From Streptomyces sp. Ru62 (lineage in GTDB: Bacteria; Actinomycetota; Actinomycetes; Streptomycetales; Streptomycetaceae): a stretch of 64,000 nt of DNA. Position numbers and translations under genes: made by a program. Positions within the stretch are counted from its first letter, which is position 1; every line of letters starts with the position of its first letter. The DNA lies in contig NZ_PQSU01000005.1 of the NCBI RefSeq assembly GCF_002920615.1, positions 124,001 through 188,000 on the forward strand, in the 5' to 3' direction. Positions 7,496 to 16,632 of this stretch are shown here, piece by piece. The notes under the pieces were generated by a model that made no database searches, was not told where the DNA came from, and saw nothing but the letters and a program-made list of their open reading frames with translations.

Positions 7496-8770
7496 TCACC
7501 ACGTCACGGGCAGGGACCTCGGCCCGCGGATCAGACCCTGCCGTTGGAACTCCACCTCCTCGGGCGGCACGGCCAGGCGGATGCCGGGGAAGCGGGTGAG
7601 TACGGCGCCGATCATGACCTCGGCCTCCATGCGGGCCATGACGGCGGCCAGGCAGTGGTGCGGGCCGTGCCCGAACGCCACGTGGGCGAGGTTGTCGCGG
7701 TCGAAGTCCAGGGCGCCGGGGTCGGGGAAGACCTCGGGGTCGCGGTTGGCGGCGAGGTAGGCGTTGTAGACGACGTCACCGGCCCGGATCAGCCGGCCGC
7801 CGACCTCCACATCCTCAGTGGCGACACGGGGGATGCCGACGCCGTTGCGGTGCGGGACGTAGCGGAACAGCTCCTCCAGGGCCCGGGGCAGCAGCTCCGG
7901 CTCGCGGCGCAGCCGGTCCAGGTGGCCGGGGTGGGTGAGCAGCGCGTACATCATCGAACCGCTGTTGTTGCGGACCGCGTGGCCGCCGCTGACCTGGACG
8001 GCGATGGCGAGGGAGACCGCCTCGTCGTCGGTGATCTCGCCGGCCGCGGTGGCCTGCGCCAGCACGCCGGCCAGGTCGTCGCGGGGATCGTCTCGGCGCC
8101 TCCGGAGCAGTTCGGTGATCAGGGCCCGGGTGGTCCGGGCCGCCTCCGCGGCCCGCTGCTCCGAACCGGCTCCCGCGGACAGCAGGGCCTCGCCCGTCGC
8201 GGCCCAGCGGTGCCAGTCCTCCTCCGCCACGCCGAGGAAGTCGCGGAGCACGGCGATCGGGAAGGGTCCGTGCAGGTGCTCCATGAGGTCGGCCGGGGCG
8301 CCGGCGCGTTCCATCGCGTCGAGCAGGCCGGCGGCCCTGCGCTCCGCGAGCGGTCGCAGCCGCCGCATGCTCCGCCCGGTGAACGCGCGGGCGACGACCC
8401 GGCGCAGCCGGGTGTGCCGGGGCGGATCGATGTACTGCAGGCCCGCCGTCTGCGAGGCCACCGGCACCGGGCGCATCGTGGTGACGGCACGGCCGACGAC
8501 CCGTTCCCGGGAGAAACGCGGGTCCGAGGTGACGAACCGGACGTCCTCGTAACGCGTGACCAGCCAGGCGCACCCCTCGCCGTACGGCAACCTGATCCGC
8601 GCGACCGGTTCCTCACGCGACAGCACGTCCAGCAAGGGATCGGGGGCGAGCGCGGGCAGGTCGTCGACGGGCCAGAACCGGATGGGCGGGGGTGGCGGGG
8701 TGGAAGCGGGACCGGGGGCAGCGGAGGCGGGCACCGGGTCGGCCGACATGGACGTCGGGTCGAGGGGCAT
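7496..8770 (-). CDS. Cytochrome P450 with atypical I-helix
   Basis: Heme monooxygenase-type protein of 424 residues, soluble, bacterial class. The heme ligand motif FGHGPHHC is at 366-373 (Cys373), the K-helix ExxR is E300-R303 (EELFR), and the C-helix region is IDPPRHTRLRR near 114-124. The I-helix reads SGGHAVRNNSG (261-271): the conserved acid-alcohol pair (E/D-T) used in oxygen activation is replaced by Ala-Val. ATG 8770 has AGGGAG about eight bases upstream; an in-frame ATG at 8845 lacks this. No ferredoxin or biosynthetic genes adjoin, so substrate and redox partner are unknown. A Pro/Ala-rich N-terminus (about 15-30) precedes the fold. Confidence 0.9.
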   Translation of the reverse strand: MPLDPTSMSADPVPASAAPGPASTPPPPPIRFWPVDDLPALAPDPLLDVLSREEPVARIRLPYGEGCAWLVTRYEDVRFVTSDPRFSRERVVGRAVTTMRPVPVASQTAGLQYIDPPRHTRLRRVVARAFTGRSMRRLRPLAERRAAGLLDAMERAGAPADLMEHLHGPFPIAVLRDFLGVAEEDWHRWAATGEALLSAGAGSEQRAAEAARTTRALITELLRRRRDDPRDDLAGVLAQATAAGEITDDEAVSLAIAVQVSGGHAVRNNSGSMMYALLTHPGHLDRLRREPELLPRALEELFRYVPHRNGVGIPRVATEDVEVGGRLIRAGDVVYNAYLAANRDPEVFPDPGALDFDRDNLAHVAFGHGPHHCLAAVMARMEAEVMIGAVLTRFPGIRLAVPPEEVEFQRQGLIRGPRSLPVTW

Positions 8771-8903
8771 CGGCTCACTCCCTGCTGCGTCGCCGGGCGG
8801 TGGTGGAACGGCCGTCCTCTGAGGGAGTCTGCCGCGCACCGGCACCGCCCGCCGACTCCTGCTGCGGCATCCGGGTACGGCGGAGTGGAACGGGTACGAC
8901 GAC

Positions 8904-8932
8904 GGCCCCCGCCCTGTTTCAGGACGGGGGCC
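8904..8932 (-). terminator. Terminator downstream of cdsA
   Basis: GGCCCCCGCCCTG (8904-8916) pairs with CAGGACGGGGGCC (8920-8932) around a 3-base loop; the single imperfect pair is G-U in minus-strand RNA. It lies 33 bases past the cdsA stop and before the P450. Confidence 0.7.
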
Positions 8933-8964
8933 GAAAAGCCGTGGCGCTCACGGGGACGGGCCGC

Positions 8965-10110
8965 TCACGTGGAGCCGACGAAGATCACCATCAGCAGCCA
9001 CACCACCGGCGCCGTGGGCAGCAGCGAGTCGAGCCGGTCCATGATGCCGCCGTGACCGGGAAGCAAGGTGCCCATGTCCTTGATGCCCAGATCCCGCTTG
9101 ATCATGGATTCGCCGAGGTCCCCCAGCGTGGCGCTGACCGCTACCGCGAGGCCCAGCAGCAGGCCCTGCCACCAGCTCCCGTCGTCGATCAGGAACTGCA
9201 TGCACAGCGCGCCGGCGACCATCGCGAACAGCACCGCGCCCAGCAGTCCCTCGCGGGTCTTGCCGGGGCTGATGCGCGGAGCGAGCTTGTGCTTGCCGAA
9301 GCGCCAGCCGACCGCGTAGGCGCCGGTGTCGCTGACGACCGTCAGGAGCAGGAAGGTGAGCACCCGCCAGGGGCCGTCCTCGGCGGTGAGCATCATCGCG
9401 ACGAACGTGGCCAGGAACGGCACGTAGAACGCGGCGAAGAGGCCGGCCGTGACGTCCCTGAGGTAGTTCTCCGGCGGCTCCGTCATCCGCCAGACCAGCG
9501 CGGCCAGCGCCGTCAGCGCCATGGCGACCCACGCCCCCTCGGCCCCCCGCACATAGCCGGCGACGACCATCGCCGCGCCGCCGACCGCGAGCGGCACCAG
9601 CGGCGCCTTGATGCCCTTGCGTTCCTGGAGCCTGCTGGTCAGCTCCCACAGACCGACGACGACGGCGACCGCGATCACGCCGACGAACACGGCCTTGACG
9701 ATGAACAGGGACGCGACGATCACCACACCCAGCCCGACGCCGACGCCTATGGCCGCGCTCAGGTCACGGCCCGCGCTCTTCTTCTGCGGCGCTGGCGCCG
9801 GCTGCGGGACGTCGGGCATGGGCTCCGGGTTCTGGGTCTCGGCCGGGAGTTCCCGGGCCTGGAACGTCTCGTCTCGGAACAAGGGGCCGCTCAGCCGAGC
9901 GGCCCCCCGGTCGTCGTCCTGGTCTCCTCCGCCGTACACGGGGGCGTCGGGCACGATGGACATGGGGCGAGTCTGCTGCGCCTCAGGCGCATCGTATGCG
10001 GGACCCGCCGGGCCGGCCCCCGGGACAGGCTGGGCGGGCCCACCCCCGGTGGGCCCCCAGTACCCGGCCTGGCCCGCTGATGGCGGCGCCCCCCAGGAAG
10101 AGTCGCTCAT
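8965..10110 (-). CDS. cdsA: Phosphatidate cytidylyltransferase (CDP-diacylglycerol synthase)
   Basis: Makes CDP-diacylglycerol from phosphatidic acid and CTP, the branch point of phospholipid synthesis, in the membrane. The 381-residue protein starts with about 115 Pro/Gly/Ala/Asp-rich cytoplasmic residues, then about eight hydrophobic helices. It ends with the family signature SMIKRDLGIKDMGTLLPG followed by HGGIMDRLDSL. ATG 10110 shares one base with the frr stop (TGATG), so it is coupled to frr. The long disordered N-terminus is usual in actinomycetes. The operon order pyrH-frr-cdsA is conserved in bacteria. Confidence 0.93.
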   Translation of the reverse strand: MSDSSWGAPPSAGQAGYWGPTGGGPAQPVPGAGPAGPAYDAPEAQQTRPMSIVPDAPVYGGGDQDDDRGAARLSGPLFRDETFQARELPAETQNPEPMPDVPQPAPAPQKKSAGRDLSAAIGVGVGLGVVIVASLFIVKAVFVGVIAVAVVVGLWELTSRLQERKGIKAPLVPLAVGGAAMVVAGYVRGAEGAWVAMALTALAALVWRMTEPPENYLRDVTAGLFAAFYVPFLATFVAMMLTAEDGPWRVLTFLLLTVVSDTGAYAVGWRFGKHKLAPRISPGKTREGLLGAVLFAMVAGALCMQFLIDDGSWWQGLLLGLAVAVSATLGDLGESMIKRDLGIKDMGTLLPGHGGIMDRLDSLLPTAPVVWLLMVIFVGST

Positions 10111-10667
10111 CAGACTTCGAGCAGCTCCGCTTCCTTGTGCTTGAGGAGCTCGTCCACCTGGGCGACGTACTTCGCCGTGGTGTCGTCGAGCTCCTTCTCC
10201 GCACGACGGCCCTCGTCCTCGCCGACCTCGCCGTCCTTGATCAGCTTGTCGATGGCGTCCTTGGCCTTGCGGCGCACCGAGCGGATCGAGACCTTGGCGT
10301 CCTCGCCCTTGCCCTTGGCCACCTTGATGTACTCGCGGCGGCGCTCCTCGGTCAGCTCGGGGAACACCACCCGGATGATGTTGCCGTCGTTGCTGGGGTT
10401 GACGCCCAGGTCGGAGTCGCGGATGGCCTGCTCGATGTTGCGCAGCGCGCTCTTGTCGAACGGGGTCACGACCGCCATGCGCGGCTCCGGCACGGAGAAC
10501 GAGGCCAGCTGGTTGATCGGCGTCGGGGCACCGTAGTAGTCGGCCACGATCTTGTTGAACATCGCCGGGTGCGCACGGCCGGTGCGGATCGCGGCGAAGT
10601 CCTCCTTGGCGACCACGACGGCCTTCTCCATCTTCTCCTCGGCTTCGAGGAGGGTCTCTTCGATCAC
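10110..10667 (-). CDS. frr: Ribosome recycling factor
   Basis: Releases ribosomes from mRNA after termination together with EF-G. GTG 10667 ([14 protein letters not shown]) gives 185 residues, the standard family length, and has AGGAG eight bases upstream; the frame is open to 10775 but the extra 36 residues are not family-like. Conserved segments include [47 protein letters not shown] and the C-terminal helix. It lies between pyrH and cdsA. Confidence 0.96.
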   Translation of the reverse strand: MIEETLLEAEEKMEKAVVVAKEDFAAIRTGRAHPAMFNKIVADYYGAPTPINQLASFSVPEPRMAVVTPFDKSALRNIEQAIRDSDLGVNPSNDGNIIRVVFPELTEERRREYIKVAKGKGEDAKVSIRSVRRKAKDAIDKLIKDGEVGEDEGRRAEKELDDTTAKYVAQVDELLKHKEAELLEV

Positions 10668-10843
10668 CACTTGCTCCTGCGTGTCTTGAGTAAGGCCCGG
10701 CTGCGGTTCCTGAACTCGGTCGGCGGCCGGCTGCGTCGCGTCTTCTTCCTGCACGGTTCCCGACCGGCAGGACATTGTCCATCCCCCGGCCGGGGTCCGG
10801 CCCCCTCACAGGGCCGCACATCACCGGCCGGGTTGATCCGGGG

Positions 10844-11602
10844 TCAGTCCCGGCTGCCCTGGTCACCCACCAGCGTGCCGATCTTCTCACCCTTGACGGC
10901 ACGGGCGATATTGCCCTCCGCGAGAAGCTCGAAGACGAGGATCGGGAGCTTGTTGTCGCGGCACAGCGTGATGGCGGTGGCGTCGGCGACCTTGAGGTCC
11001 CGGGTGATGACCTCGCCGTAGCCGAGAGCGTCGAACTTGACGGCGTCGGGGTTGGTCTTGGGGTCGGAGTCGTAGACCCCGTCCACGCCGTTCTTGCCCA
11101 TGAGCAGCGCCTCGGCGTCGATCTCCAGGGCGCGCTGGGCGGCGGTGGTGTCGGTGGAGAAGTAGGGCATGCCCATACCGGCGCCGAAGATGACCACGCG
11201 GCCCTTCTCCAGGTGGCGCACGGCGCGCAGCGGGATGTACGGCTCGGCGACCTGGCCCATGGTGATGGCGGTCTGCACGCGGGACTGGATGCCCTCCTTC
11301 TCCAGGAAGTCCTGGAGGGCGAGGCAGTTCATCACGGTGCCGAGCATGCCCATGTAGTCGGAGCGGGCACGGTCCATGCCGCGCTGCTGGAGTTCGGCGC
11401 CGCGGAAGAAGTTGCCGCCGCCGATGACGACCGCGATCTGGGCGCCGTCGCGCACGACGGCCGCGATCTCACGGGCGATCTTGTGCACCACGTCCGGGTC
11501 GACGCCCAGTCCCCCGCCACCGGAGAAGGCCTCTCCGGACAGCTTCAGCAGAAACCGGCCGCGTACTTTGCCGTCGTCGCTCTTCTGGGCCTTGGTGGTC
11601 AT
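10844..11602 (-). CDS. pyrH: UMP kinase
   Basis: Hexameric UMP kinase of the amino-acid-kinase fold, making UDP from UMP in pyrimidine synthesis. The 252-residue protein starts [20 protein letters not shown]. It shows [22 protein letters not shown], the ATP/UMP segment [20 protein letters not shown] and [15 protein letters not shown] 11602 is preceded by GGGAT; an upstream in-frame start would add 15 unconserved residues. It is separated from tsf by a strong hairpin and so probably has its own promoter in 11603-11640. Confidence 0.95.
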   Translation of the reverse strand: MTTKAQKSDDGKVRGRFLLKLSGEAFSGGGGLGVDPDVVHKIAREIAAVVRDGAQIAVVIGGGNFFRGAELQQRGMDRARSDYMGMLGTVMNCLALQDFLEKEGIQSRVQTAITMGQVAEPYIPLRAVRHLEKGRVVIFGAGMGMPYFSTDTTAAQRALEIDAEALLMGKNGVDGVYDSDPKTNPDAVKFDALGYGEVITRDLKVADATAITLCRDNKLPILVFELLAEGNIARAVKGEKIGTLVGDQGSRD

Positions 11603-11640
11603 GGGGATCCCAACTCTTTCACGTGTTGCACATACGAAGA

Positions 11641-11690
11641 AGGCCATTGCCGATGGGGTTGCTTTTCGCTCCCATGCGCGGCAATGGCCT
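11641..11690 (-). terminator. Hairpin between tsf and pyrH
   Basis: AGGCCATTGCCG (11641-11652) and CGGCAATGGCCT (11679-11690) form a perfect 12-bp stem, and inside it ATGGG and CCCAT pair to lengthen the structure. It is placed to end tsf mRNA before pyrH, about 130 bases after the tsf stop. Confidence 0.7.
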
Positions 11691-11817
11691 CCTCGTCAGA
11701 TCTGCTGCCGTCCGCCCCACGCCGGGGTGTGGCGGTGTGCGCGGACGACTGCGGTCGACCCTATCGGGATTTCCTCGTGGATTTCTCCGGGGGTCGCGCG
11801 TCGATCGCGGTACGGAC

Positions 11818-12654
11818 TCAGATGCCGACCTTGATGCGCGAGAAGCGCTTCAGGGTGACACCGGCCTCGTCCAGCACCTTCTGGACCGACTTCTTGTTGT
11901 CGAGCGCGTACGGCTGGCCGAGCAGCGTGGCGTCCTTGAAGAAGCCGTTGAGACGACCCTCGACGATCTTGCCGATCGCGGCCTCGGGCTTGCCCTCGGC
12001 GCGGGTGGTCTCCTCGGCGATGCGGCGCTCGGACTCGACGACGTCGGCCGGCACGTCCTCCTTGGAGAGGTACTTCGGCGCGAAGGCGGCGATGTGCTGG
12101 GCGACGCCCTTGGCGACCTCGGCGTTCGGCTTGTCGAGCTCGACCAGGACACCGATCTGCGGGGGCAGGTCGGGCATGGTGCGGTGCATGTAGGCGGTGA
12201 CGTAGCCGTCGGAGAACTGCGCGAAGCGGTCCAGGACGATCTTCTCGCCGAGGTTGGCGTTGGCCTCGTCGACGTACGCCTGGACGGTCTTGCCGGGCTC
12301 GATCTCGGAGGCCAGCAGGGCCTGGAGGTCGGCCGGGTTCGTCTTGGCGACGTGCTCGGCGATGGCGTTGGCCACGGCCTGGAACTTCTCGCCCTTGGCG
12401 ACGAAGTCCGTCTCGCACTTCAGCTCGACCAGGACACCGGAGGAGTTGTCGTCGGCGATGATGGAGACCACGGCGCCGTTCTCGGCGGAGCGGCCCTCGC
12501 GCTTGGCGACGCCCTTCTGGCCCTTGATGCGCAGCGCCTCGACGGCCTTCTCGACGTTGCCCTCGGCCTCGTCCAGCGCCTTCTTGCAGTCCATCATGCC
12601 GGCGCCGGTCAGCTCACGGAGCTTCTTGACGTCGGCGGCGGTGTAGTTCGCCAT
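11818..12654 (-). CDS. tsf: Translation elongation factor Ts
   Basis: Nucleotide exchange factor for EF-Tu, 278 residues. The N-terminal UBA-like segment YTAADVKKLRELTGAGMMDC and the TDFVAK core motif (CETDFVAKGEKF) are characteristic. The C-terminal FSRIKVGI is typical of Streptomyces EF-Ts. It follows rpsB in the usual order, with a hairpin between them that may adjust the ratio of the two. Confidence 0.97.
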   Translation of the reverse strand: MANYTAADVKKLRELTGAGMMDCKKALDEAEGNVEKAVEALRIKGQKGVAKREGRSAENGAVVSIIADDNSSGVLVELKCETDFVAKGEKFQAVANAIAEHVAKTNPADLQALLASEIEPGKTVQAYVDEANANLGEKIVLDRFAQFSDGYVTAYMHRTMPDLPPQIGVLVELDKPNAEVAKGVAQHIAAFAPKYLSKEDVPADVVESERRIAEETTRAEGKPEAAIGKIVEGRLNGFFKDATLLGQPYALDNKKSVQKVLDEAGVTLKRFSRIKVGI

Positions 12655-12765
12655 GAGTCTGTGAGTCTTTCTCGAAGTCTGGAAGATCTTCAGATCCGCA
12701 CGGTCGGCGGTCCAGGTCCCAGGGGAACGCGGACCGCGTACGTCGTGCCGACCTACGGGTGAACA

Positions 12766-12794
12766 GCGGGGGCGGAGTCATGTCCCGCCCCCGC
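12766..12794 (-). terminator. Hairpin between rpsB and tsf
   Basis: GCGGGGGCGG (12766-12775) pairs with CCGCCCCCGC (12785-12794) in a perfect 10-bp stem with a 9-base loop. It begins about 24 bases past the rpsB stop and 110 bases before tsf. A partial terminator or mRNA-processing hairpin is likely, as rpsB-tsf is usually one transcript. Confidence 0.6.
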
Positions 12795-12817
12795 CGTCGA
12801 ACGCTGACGGATCGGCG

Positions 12818-13705
12818 TCAGGCCTGCTCGGCCTCGGCGGCCGGAGCCTCGACAGCCGGAGCCTCGGCAGCCGGAGCCTCGGCAGCGGCCTCGGCCGGCT
12901 TCTCGGCCTCGGCGGCCGGAGCCTCGTCCTTCTTCTCACCCTCGAGCAGGTCACGCTCCCACTCGGCGAGCGGCTCGCCCGCGGCCTTCTCGCCCTTGTC
13001 GCCGGTGGCGACGCCGGAGCGGGCGATGAGGCCCTCGGCGACGGCGTCGGCGATCACGCGGGTGAGCAGGGTGACGGAGCGGATCGCGTCGTCGTTGCCC
13101 GGGATCTTGTAGTCGACCTCGTCGGGGTCGCAGTTGGTGTCGAGGATCGCGACGACCGGGATGTTCAGCTTCCGGGCCTCACCAACGGCGATGTGCTCCT
13201 TCTTGGTGTCCACGATCCAGACGGCGCTGGGCACCTTCTGCATCTCGCGGATACCGCCGAGGGTCTTCTCCAGCTTGGCCTTCTCGCGCGAGAGCACGAG
13301 AAGCTCCTTCTTGGTCAGACCGGACGCGGCGACGTCCTCGAAGTCGATCTGCTCAAGCTCCTTGAGGCGCTGCAGACGCTTGTAGACGGTCGAGAAGTTG
13401 GTGAGCATGCCGCCCAGCCAGCGCTGGTTGACGTAGGGCATGCCGACGCGGGTGGCCTGCTCGGCGATGGCCTCCTGCGCCTGCTTCTTCGTGCCGACGA
13501 ACATGACCGTGCCGCCGTGGGCGACGGTCTCCTTGACGAACTCGTAGGCGCGGTCGATGTACGACAGCGACTGGAGCAGGTCGATGATGTAGATGCCGTT
13601 GCGCTCGGTGAAGATGAAGCGCTTCATCTTCGGGTTCCAGCGACGGGTCTGGTGACCGAAGTGGACGCCGCTCTCCAGCAGCTCCCGCATCGTGACGACG
13701 GCCAT
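12818..13705 (-). CDS. rpsB: 30S ribosomal protein S2
   Basis: S2 of the small ribosomal subunit. ATG 13705 ([19 protein letters not shown]) has AAGGAGA nine bases upstream. Signatures include [18 protein letters not shown] and [21 protein letters not shown]. The 295-residue length reflects a C-terminal extension (about 245-295) of Ala/Glu/Pro repeats such as [19 protein letters not shown], a known feature of actinobacterial S2. First gene before tsf; the 13706-13979 gap holds its promoter and that of the divergent peptidase gene. Confidence 0.97.
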   Translation of the reverse strand: MAVVTMRELLESGVHFGHQTRRWNPKMKRFIFTERNGIYIIDLLQSLSYIDRAYEFVKETVAHGGTVMFVGTKKQAQEAIAEQATRVGMPYVNQRWLGGMLTNFSTVYKRLQRLKELEQIDFEDVAASGLTKKELLVLSREKAKLEKTLGGIREMQKVPSAVWIVDTKKEHIAVGEARKLNIPVVAILDTNCDPDEVDYKIPGNDDAIRSVTLLTRVIADAVAEGLIARSGVATGDKGEKAAGEPLAEWERDLLEGEKKDEAPAAEAEKPAEAAAEAPAAEAPAVEAPAAEAEQA

Positions 13706-13979
13706 GGCCGTTTCTCCTTGGTGTTCTCGGTTGTGCCGCGTCCGCCGGACGGCGGTCGCGCCTGACGCCCGCGATGCGCCGTGCCGCGAAGGACCGAGGG
13801 GCGCGTGGTACGAACCGTTGCCGGCTGCCGTACCGGGGCGTGCGAAGTCGACCCGGTGACCCGGATCGCCAGAAGAAGTGTACGGGACCGGCGAGGCACC
13901 GGGTGACGCCGCTGTCCACAACCGGCGAGTGGTCCACAGGGTCAGGCCACGATCGGCGGGTGTGCGGGACGGTGTCGGC

Positions 13980-14564
13980 ATGCGACGAACGATGCGATGT
14001 GCGCTGCTGTGGCCGGCGCTGGTCCTCGGCCTGGCGTCGGGCCTGGGGTTGGGGCTGGCCCTGCTCACGCCTCTGGCCTGGGCGGACACCCCTCCCGTGG
14101 AGCCGCCGCGCCCTCCGACGGCCCCCGTGCCGACCGTGGCCCGCGTCTGGCCGGTCGGTGCCCGCCCACCGGTCCTGCGTGGCTGGGAACCACCGGCGAC
14201 GGTGTACGGCCCCGGGCACCGGGGGGTCGATCTGGGAACGCCGGCCGGGGCGCCCGTACGGGCGATCGCACCGGGCCGAGTGCTGTTCGCGGGGCGGGTG
14301 GCGGGGCGGGGCGTGGTCTCGGTGGAACTGCGGGGGACGGATCTGCGGACGACGTACGAGCCGGTGCGGGCGTCGGTCCGGAAAGGGGAGGAGGTGGGGG
14401 CCGGGGCGGTGGTCGGGATGGTGGAGCCGACGGGGTCCCACTGCGGGACACGGACGTGCGTGCACTGGGGTCTGCTGCGGGGAGACGCGTACGTGAACCC
14501 GCTGTCCGTGCTGCCACCGTGGCTGGGCGGGGGGCCGTCGAGATTGCTGCCGGTTGAGTCTTAG
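13980..14564 (+). CDS. Secreted M23-family (LytM-like) peptidase domain protein
   Basis: A 194-residue exported protein. The signal peptide runs over residues 1-35 ([20 protein letters not shown], with Ala-rich cleavage near WADTPP). A short Pro-rich linker follows, then one M23 domain with the first zinc motif HRGVD (His80, Asp84). The second motif, normally HxH, reads CVHWGL: Cys160 replaces the first His and His162 is kept. M23 enzymes cut peptidoglycan cross-bridges; this variant may bind zinc through Cys or be non-catalytic. The frame is open back to 13878, but ATG 13980 gives the cleanest signal peptide. Divergent from rpsB. Confidence 0.8.
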   Translation: MRRTMRCALLWPALVLGLASGLGLGLALLTPLAWADTPPVEPPRPPTAPVPTVARVWPVGARPPVLRGWEPPATVYGPGHRGVDLGTPAGAPVRAIAPGRVLFAGRVAGRGVVSVELRGTDLRTTYEPVRASVRKGEEVGAGAVVGMVEPTGSHCGTRTCVHWGLLRGDAYVNPLSVLPPWLGGGPSRLLPVES

Positions 14565-14637
14565 CGGGGCGGGTGTGCCTTGGCTGCGGGGAGGGGCCCG
14601 ATCGGTCGTTCACACCGGGGCCCTGCGAGGTCACTCC

Positions 14638-14695
14638 GGTCGCGAGCCGGCCACGGGCCGGTCGTGGCCGCTCGCGTCCGCGCCCCCTTCGGGGC
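14638..14695 (+). repeat. GC-rich interspersed repeat, copy A
   Basis: Runs from GGTCGCGAGCCGGCC through CGTGGCCGCTCGCG to CGCGCCCCCTTCGGGG. It recurs 98 bases later as copy B, and the core recurs twice in smc. The CCCC-TTC-GGGG end can form a small hairpin. It resembles short GC-rich elements that I recall as common between Streptomyces genes. Confidence 0.65.
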
Positions 14696-14735
14696 GCTGC
14701 CGTGCCGTCGGCCGCGGGGCCGGCCAGATCGCTAC

Positions 14736-14798
14736 GGTCGTGAGCCGGCCGCAGGCGAGCCGTGGCCGCTCGCGCAGTTCGCCGCGCCCCCTTCGGGG
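14736..14798 (+). repeat. GC-rich interspersed repeat, copy B
   Basis: Starts GGTCGTGAGCCGGCC, then CCGTGGCCGCTCGCG, CAGTTCGCCGCGCCCC and CTTCGGGG. Compared with copy A it contains an extra CAGTTCGC block, which matches the smc copies (CCGTTCCCC) more closely. Intergenic, between the peptidase gene and the convergent TetR gene. Confidence 0.65.
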
Positions 14799-14843
14799 CA
14801 CGGCGCTGGGAACGTCACCGACCCTGGTCGGCGTTGGCCGGGT

Positions 14844-15434
14844 TCAGCCGTTCACGCCTCGAAGTGCCATGGCCACGGCCGCGTCCGTCACCACCGTGGG
14901 GTCCTCGGCCGCGCCCAGCTCGATGCGCCGTACCGCCGCGTCCACGACCCCCTGCACCAACATCGCCGCCAGCCGGGGCTGCTCGTGCCCCAGCTCCTCC
15001 AGCGCCTCGACGATCATCGCGACGAGCCCCCCGTGGGCCGCACGGATCTTCTCCCGGGCCCCGGCATCCAGCTCGCTCGCGGAGATGGCGACGACCGCCC
15101 GGTGCCGCCGGTCCCCCACCAGCGCGAGCTGCCGCCGTACATACGCCTCGACCTTGCCCTCGGCCGTCCCGGCCCGCTCCATCGCCGCCGCGACCTCCGC
15201 CGCCCACACCGGGAAGTCGACCTCGCACAGCTCTTCGACCACGGCGGCCCGGGACCGGAAGTACTCGTACACGGACGACCGCGCCAGCCCCGTCCGCTCG
15301 GCCAGCGCGGGAAAGGTCAGCGCCTCCGTCCCGCCCTCGGACAGCAGGGACCGAGCCGCGTCCAGCAGGGCGGCTCGCTGCATCGACCGGTGTTCGGCCA
15401 CGGAGGCCGCTCGAATCCTTGGCACGCCGACCAC
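14844..15434 (-). CDS. TetR-family transcriptional regulator
   Basis: A 196-residue DNA-binding repressor-type protein. The N-terminal helix-turn-helix spans about 19-65 (RAALLDAARSLLSEGG, FPALAERTGLARSSVYEYFRSR), and the C-terminal ligand/dimer domain is divergent. The GTG at 15434 is used; no strong ribosome binding site decides between it and a GTG three codons later. It lies 31 bases downstream of whiG on the same strand and may be read with it. Ligand and targets unknown. Confidence 0.85.
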   Translation of the reverse strand: MVGVPRIRAASVAEHRSMQRAALLDAARSLLSEGGTEALTFPALAERTGLARSSVYEYFRSRAAVVEELCEVDFPVWAAEVAAAMERAGTAEGKVEAYVRRQLALVGDRRHRAVVAISASELDAGAREKIRAAHGGLVAMIVEALEELGHEQPRLAAMLVQGVVDAAVRRIELGAAEDPTVVTDAAVAMALRGVNG

Positions 15435-15465
15435 TTTACGGACACGCCGTCCCGGAAGGGAGGAG

Positions 15466-16308
15466 TCAGCGCCCGAAGCTCGCCAGCTTGGCCCGCAGCT
15501 GGAGCACCGACTTGGTGTGGATCTGGCTGACCCGGCTCTCGGTGACCCCGAGCACGTTGCCGATCTCGGCGAGGGTGAGCCCCTCGTAGTAGTACAGGGT
15601 GACGACGGTCTTCTCCCGCTCGGGCAGCGTGTTGATCGCCCGCGCCAGGAACCGCCGCAGCTCGCGGTCCTCGGCCACCTCCACCGGATTGTCGGCGGCG
15701 GTGTCCTCCAGCGTGTCCATCAGGCTGAGCCGGTCCCCGCCCTCGCCGCCGACGTGCAGCAGCTCCTCCAGGGCGACGACGTTGGCCAGCGACAACTGAC
15801 TGAACACGGCGTGCAGTTCGTCGACCTCCATGTCCAGCTCGGCGGCGACCTCCCCCTCCGTCGGCGTCCGCCGCAGCCGCGCCTCCAGGGTGGCGTAGGC
15901 ACGCTCGACGTTGCGGGCCTTCTGCCGGACCGAGCGGGGGATCCAGTCCAGCGCCCGCAGCTCGTCGATCATCGCGCCGCGGATCCGGGTGATCGCGTAC
16001 GTCTCGAACTTGATCTCCCGGTCGATGTCGAACTTCTCGATCGCGTCGATCAGCCCGAACACGCCCGAGGAGACGAAGTCGGCCTGCTCCACATTGGGCG
16101 GCAGCCCGACGCTGACCCGGCCGGCCACGTACTTGACCAGCGGCGAGTAGTGCAGGATCAGCTGCTCCCGCAGCCGGTCGTCCCCCGTCGCCTTGTACGA
16201 CCGCCACAGCTCGTCGAGTGTCGAGGGAGCGGGCGGTCGCACGCTGCCACCGTCGCGGGCGGCTGGGGGGATCGCCGCCCGGTCGGACCCGGAGGTGTGC
16301 TGGGGCAT
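15466..16308 (-). CDS. whiG: RNA polymerase sigma factor WhiG (sporulation)
   Basis: FliA-type sigma factor that starts the sporulation programme in aerial hyphae, controlling whiH and whiI in S. coelicolor. ATG 16308 ([12 protein letters not shown]) gives 280 residues, matching the known protein; the longer open frame upstream is not conserved sequence. Region 2 ([47 protein letters not shown]) and region 4 ([35 protein letters not shown]) are intact. The upstream gap carries a short tandem repeat. WhiG is known to be held by the anti-sigma RsiG with c-di-GMP; no such gene is in this window. Confidence 0.96.
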   Translation of the reverse strand: MPQHTSGSDRAAIPPAARDGGSVRPPAPSTLDELWRSYKATGDDRLREQLILHYSPLVKYVAGRVSVGLPPNVEQADFVSSGVFGLIDAIEKFDIDREIKFETYAITRIRGAMIDELRALDWIPRSVRQKARNVERAYATLEARLRRTPTEGEVAAELDMEVDELHAVFSQLSLANVVALEELLHVGGEGGDRLSLMDTLEDTAADNPVEVAEDRELRRFLARAINTLPEREKTVVTLYYYEGLTLAEIGNVLGVTESRVSQIHTKSVLQLRAKLASFGR

Positions 16309-16327
16309 TCGTCGCCTTGTGCCGTTC

Positions 16328-16357
16328 TGCCGTGAAGTGCCGTGAAGTGCCGTGGAG
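16328..16357. repeat. 10-bp tandem repeat in the whiG upstream region
   Basis: Three head-to-tail units on the plus strand: TGCCGTGAAG (16328-16337), TGCCGTGAAG (16338-16347), TGCCGTGGAG (16348-16357). It starts 20 bases before the whiG start codon and falls in the 5' leader or promoter. The rest of the 324-base gap between dprA and whiG (16309-16632) shows no gene. Confidence 0.8.
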
Positions 16358-16632
16358 TGGCCGGAGGTGGGGTTCCTGGGGGTGAAGTGGGGCTGCCTGG
16401 GTGAGGTGACGGTCTGATGTGGGGTTGGCGCGATCTGCGCCACCGCCTTCGTGAGCGTAGCGTGACTGAGGAGTCGCGGTGTGCGAACAGGGCTGCGCCA
16501 CCCGTGCGCGGGGCGCTCGCGCCGGTCGGGTGACCCCCTGCCGGAGCTCGCTCTGTGTGACCGGTCCGAGGCGCCAACTCCGGGAAACCCCAAGGGCGTC
16601 GAGGGTTCGCCCGGACGGCCGAACCCAGCCGG

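Noticed and set aside
7496..8770. Secondary-metabolite cluster around the P450
   Set aside because: Neighbours are rlmN and cdsA; no synthase, tailoring or export genes are present.
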